From positions 124,001 to 188,000 of the forward strand of contig NZ_LDOV01000037.1 in assembly GCF_001029435.1 (NCBI RefSeq): a stretch of DNA of 64,000 nt. Direction: 5' to 3'. The position numbers were made by a program, and so were the translations under genes. Positions 61,556 through 64,000 of the stretch are shown here, piece after piece. The stretch's first letter is position 1. Each line of letters starts with the position of its first letter. The notes under the pieces were generated by a model that ran no database searches, was not told the DNA's origin, and worked only from the letters and a program-made list of their open reading frames with translations. Origin of the DNA: Photobacterium aphoticum (lineage in GTDB: Bacteria > Pseudomonadota > Gammaproteobacteria > Enterobacterales > Vibrionaceae).

Positions 61556-62614
61556 TTACTTTTTATATAGAGCATCCTTTAAGGCTGACAGGTAGGCGTT
61601 ACGCATTTTTTGGCTAACTGGAGCGTCAGGTACAAATACCTGACTACCATGGTACATGCCTGGGAAAACGGCGAGCTCAGTGGGTACACCTGCTGCCATC
61701 AGGCGTTGGGCATAGTCGACAACCTCATCTCTGAACAAGTCAACAGTGCCAATAGTCATGAATGTCTTCGGTAAACCGCTAACGTCTTTTGCCCTTGCTG
61801 GCGCCGCATATGGAGAGGCTGAAGTACCCGGGTTCTTACCCCCCAGATACATTTCCCAAGCATTAAATGAGGTTTGTCGGTTCCAAACAGGGTAGTCTTC
61901 AATGGAGCCTGATGGCGTGTTGTGTAAATTGTCCAGCATCGGATAAATCAGTAATTGCAGTGCAATAGCAGGGCCTTTTGCATCGCGATTGTGTAACACC
62001 ATGCCTGCTGCCATACCTGCGCCCGCGCTATCGCCACCAACGGCAATACGGTCAGGGTCGATCCCCAGTTTTTGGGCGTGCTCTACCATCCACAAAAATG
62101 CCGCATATACATCATTGTGCCCTGCTGGGAAGGGATGTTCCGGGGCCAGTCGGTATTCCACAGAGATCACCGTAGCATTTAATTTTTTGGCAAACTCCCC
62201 CGCAAAATCGTTGCTGTCTGCGCGTCCCATAATAAAGCCACCGCCATGGATCCACAGAATGGCAGGCGTAATAGCCGGACTGTTTTCAGGGCGGTAAATG
62301 AAAACAGGCACGTTCCCCTCACTCGTCGAGATCTGCTTCTTTTCCACCGTGACTCCCGGAGTGTCCGGGAATTTCAACATCGTGTGTACCGTGGCTCTTG
62401 CTTCTAGGACAGACGCTTTGGTGATGAGAGACAACTCTGGCGGAAGCTGATCTAAAGGCCCCTTAAGCGCTGGATCAATGAATGTTCTAACATTTTGTTG
62501 TTGAACGTCAGCCTGCATACTGTCGATGACGTTGGCATCTTCAGCGGCGCTGGCAGTAACTGCGCTTAACAGCAAAGTGGTGGCGAGTAGTTTTTGGGGT
62601 AAATTCATTTTCAT
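61556..62614 (-). CDS. Exported HSL-family esterase/lipase
   Basis: A 352-aa alpha/beta hydrolase with a signal peptide (ASA near residue 24). It has the hormone-sensitive lipase features: oxyanion motif IHGGGF, nucleophile GGDSAGAG, catalytic Asp in TVDLFRDE and His in MYHGSQVF. It is probably periplasmic or secreted and should cleave short-chain esters. The start at 62614 is chosen from three close ATG/GTG options without a strong ribosome site. It lies 84 bases downstream of the SnoaL-like gene. Confidence 0.87.
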   Translation of the reverse strand: MKMNLPQKLLATTLLLSAVTASAAEDANVIDSMQADVQQQNVRTFIDPALKGPLDQLPPELSLITKASVLEARATVHTMLKFPDTPGVTVEKKQISTSEGNVPVFIYRPENSPAITPAILWIHGGGFIMGRADSNDFAGEFAKKLNATVISVEYRLAPEHPFPAGHNDVYAAFLWMVEHAQKLGIDPDRIAVGGDSAGAGMAAGMVLHNRDAKGPAIALQLLIYPMLDNLHNTPSGSIEDYPVWNRQTSFNAWEMYLGGKNPGTSASPYAAPARAKDVSGLPKTFMTIGTVDLFRDEVVDYAQRLMAAGVPTELAVFPGMYHGSQVFVPDAPVSQKMRNAYLSALKDALYKK

Positions 62615-62701
62615 CACTTCTAAGGCTTTATATTTGAATCGAGTGTGGTGATGTACGCGTTCAGCAATGGGGAGCGAGACTCCCCTTCGCCGTTAAGGTA
62701 A

Positions 62702-63238
62702 TTAGATATTGATGTAGTTGTAGCTATCGTCGCTTTTATCGCGTTTGCCACGATATTTGTCGCTGTAGTTGTCCGCCCAAATGGCAGAGGCATCTTGATT
62801 TTGGTTCCAATCAAAAACCGTAGAGCGATGTTTGATTTTCCATTCACCATTGCGACGTTCGAATAGGAAGTGGTGACGGCCACCTAGAATGCCTTCTTTA
62901 TCAACCCCATTTTCTTCGTGCACATGGTATGCCCACACATAACATTCAGCGGTTGCGGTATCGCCATCGATTTCAATCAGAGGATTGCTGATACGGTGCT
63001 GAGTGGCTTTCAGGGCGCGGAAACCTTCCATTGCTGGCTCGACAAACGCATGGGCATTGTCATTGTAGAAAAACAGATCAGGGAAAATAGGATCTTGGTG
63101 TTCTTCAATGGCATCCTCCCAGTAGGTTGACTTCATGAGTTCGCCATCAACGCGGTCTAAAGCGCGGGCAAATTTGTACATCACTTCTGTCATTTCTTGT
63201 TTATCTAGCAATTGCTGTAGTTTTTGTTGCATATCCAT
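62702..63238 (-). CDS. SnoaL-like (NTF2 fold) protein
   Basis: A 178-aa protein of the SnoaL_4 group, the NTF2 fold of polyketide cyclases, ring-hydroxylating dioxygenase beta subunits and bile-acid dehydratases. It has the ARALDRVDGELMKSTYWEDA start, and GGRHHFLFERRNGEWKIKHR near 115-135. GAGGAAA precedes the ATG. It lies upstream of an esterase on the same strand, so a small catabolic operon for an ester or steroid-like compound is possible but unproven. Confidence 0.8.
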   Translation of the reverse strand: MDMQQKLQQLLDKQEMTEVMYKFARALDRVDGELMKSTYWEDAIEEHQDPIFPDLFFYNDNAHAFVEPAMEGFRALKATQHRISNPLIEIDGDTATAECYVWAYHVHEENGVDKEGILGGRHHFLFERRNGEWKIKHRSTVFDWNQNQDASAIWADNYSDKYRGKRDKSDDSYNYINI

Positions 63239-63727
63239 TTTTATTTCCTCGTAACATTAAAATTGGGTTTTTCATCAGGCATATAGCGCATTAAAAAATA
63301 AGATGAGTGGACATATTGCCTTGCCACTTATCGTTCTTTATTTGATGGCGCTTCGTGAGTTGCCATTAATAAAAATGCGTGTGTTCGGTGACTGATGGGT
63401 CGTGCCGTTCAAGCGATGGAGGTATCTTATCTGTGTGGTTTGTTGAATGTAACTGAGCGAAAAGCTATAGCATCTATTCCATTTTCGAATGGGTGTGGTG
63501 CTTGAAGGGGCGGGCTTTTGCGTGAAACTCACTCAAGACTGCTATCTGTGATTTCCCTATTCTGGCTTTGTATTCACGGTCGTGAAAATGAGAGGTAACA
63601 CTTACAATGAGGTTTCTGATTTATCGTATGTAGGAAGCCGGATGAAATACGCCCCGATTAAAAACGAAACGAAATGCCAAACGGTGCGAGAGCGGGATAA
63701 CCGTTTCTGTGGGCTTTTTCGATGAAA
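63239..63727. other. Intergenic region, no gene seen
   Basis: About 490 bases upstream of the SnoaL-like gene. No supported gene; it probably holds the promoter of the SnoaL-esterase transcript. Confidence 0.4.
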
Positions 63728-63762
63728 AACAACAGCGGTTGCGTGTTGATGCGACCGCTGTT
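63728..63762 (-). terminator. Terminator of the chitinase gene
   Basis: AACAGCGGT (63731-63739) pairs with ACCGCTGTT (63754-63762). The A-run to the left gives a U-tract on the minus strand, 27 bases past the chitinase stop. Confidence 0.78.
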
Positions 63763-63788
63763 TGTTATCGGTGAGCCGAGAGCAGAAG

Positions 63789-64000
63789 CTATTTCTGACG
63801 ATAAGGCGTATTACCAACGCCTTCATTCATCGCATTCAACACGTCGCCATTGTCTTGTTGGTAAGCCCACGAAAACACACCTGCCAGTTTGTGTTTTACC
63901 GCGTAACGGCCTTTTTGATACACGTCGTAAGGGTGGTCAAACGTCACGAACGCCCCGTCTTTTTGTCGCCATGCATAATGGCAGGCGCAGTCGGCGTTAT
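63789..64000 (-). CDS. GH18 chitinase, C-terminal end (partial)
   Basis: The minus strand is open from the window edge to a TAG at 63789-63791. The product ends with FVTFDHPYDVYQKGRYAVKHKLAGVFSWAYQQDNGDVLNAMNEGVG, matching the last strand and helix of GH18 chitinases, where GLAGVFSWE-type and DNGD/LNAM segments are conserved. The catalytic DxxDxDxE region lies outside the window. It should hydrolyse chitin, fitting the LPMO at 6.8 kb. Confidence 0.82.
   Translation of the reverse strand, partial: NADCACHYAWRQKDGAFVTFDHPYDVYQKGRYAVKHKLAGVFSWAYQQDNGDVLNAMNEGVGNTPYRQK

Overview
The window looks like a chromosomal segment of a marine or halophilic member of the Vibrionaceae. The grounds are protein-level resemblance: AdiA, tandem transaldolase-transketolase, a small DUF3283-like protein, a YjfIJKLM-type cluster, DUF3016, a chitin-active LPMO and a GH18 chitinase end. 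A tal-tkt pair sits on the second chromosome in Vibrio cholerae, so a secondary replicon is possible (inference). Most of the window is moderate in GC. About 51.5-57.5 kb is clearly AT-richer and looks acquired.

Layout. 0-5 kb: arginine decarboxylase with a PotE-type antiporter (acid resistance or polyamine formation) and an upstream CRP-like site. 5-8.5 kb: a YkgJ-type Cys-cluster protein, an unknown acidic protein, a secreted AA10 LPMO and a small membrane peptide. 8.5-17.5 kb: a catabolic cluster with M20 amidohydrolase, EamA transporter, Asp/Glu racemase-like enzyme and M24 hydrolase on the minus strand, a divergent YheO/DauR-type regulator with RidA and diaminopropionate ammonia-lyase, and a second EamA transporter. 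Both control regions carry the same repeated 16-bp motif. 18.3-21.7 kb: proVWX osmoprotectant uptake. 21.7-25 kb: rimK with a retropepsin-like zinc protease partner, and a lipoprotein di-haem peroxidase. 25.2-29.2 kb: a six-gene membrane-stress-like operon (YjfI, PspA/YjfJ, K+ channel, YjfK, YjfL, YjfM). 30-33 kb: tal-tkt. 33.5-37.3 kb: hybrid histidine kinase plus a DUF3016 protein. 37.6-46.6 kb: a zinc-ribbon transposase-like protein, deoD, a degenerate amidohydrolase lipoprotein, a small outer-membrane barrel, an unknown C-tail-anchored protein and a large Ig-like lipoprotein. 46.8-51.3 kb: a DUF3283-like protein, then a response regulator, histidine kinase and orphan sugar-binding protein operon, and SixA. 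51.45 kb: tRNA-Ser(UGA).

The accessory segment after the tRNA (51.6-57.5 kb) holds an unknown 302-aa protein, a SIR2-like NAD-binding protein bounded by integron-like core sites, two small proteins, a membrane-anchored solenoid of about 26 twenty-residue repeats and an IS3-family remnant. A 45-bp imperfect direct repeat of the 3' end of the NAD-kinase-like gene at 57.5 kb encloses the solenoid part. This is the most likely place for an undescribed, possibly anti-phage, system.

From 57.5 kb an NAD-kinase-like protein, an SPFH protein and a divergent NrtR-like Nudix regulator form a compact unit with a strong inverted repeat in its promoter. The window ends with two YdcZ-type half-transporters, an HSL-family esterase, a SnoaL-like protein and the C-terminal end of a GH18 chitinase.

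All family names come from recognition of motifs and remembered family sequences. No database search was run.
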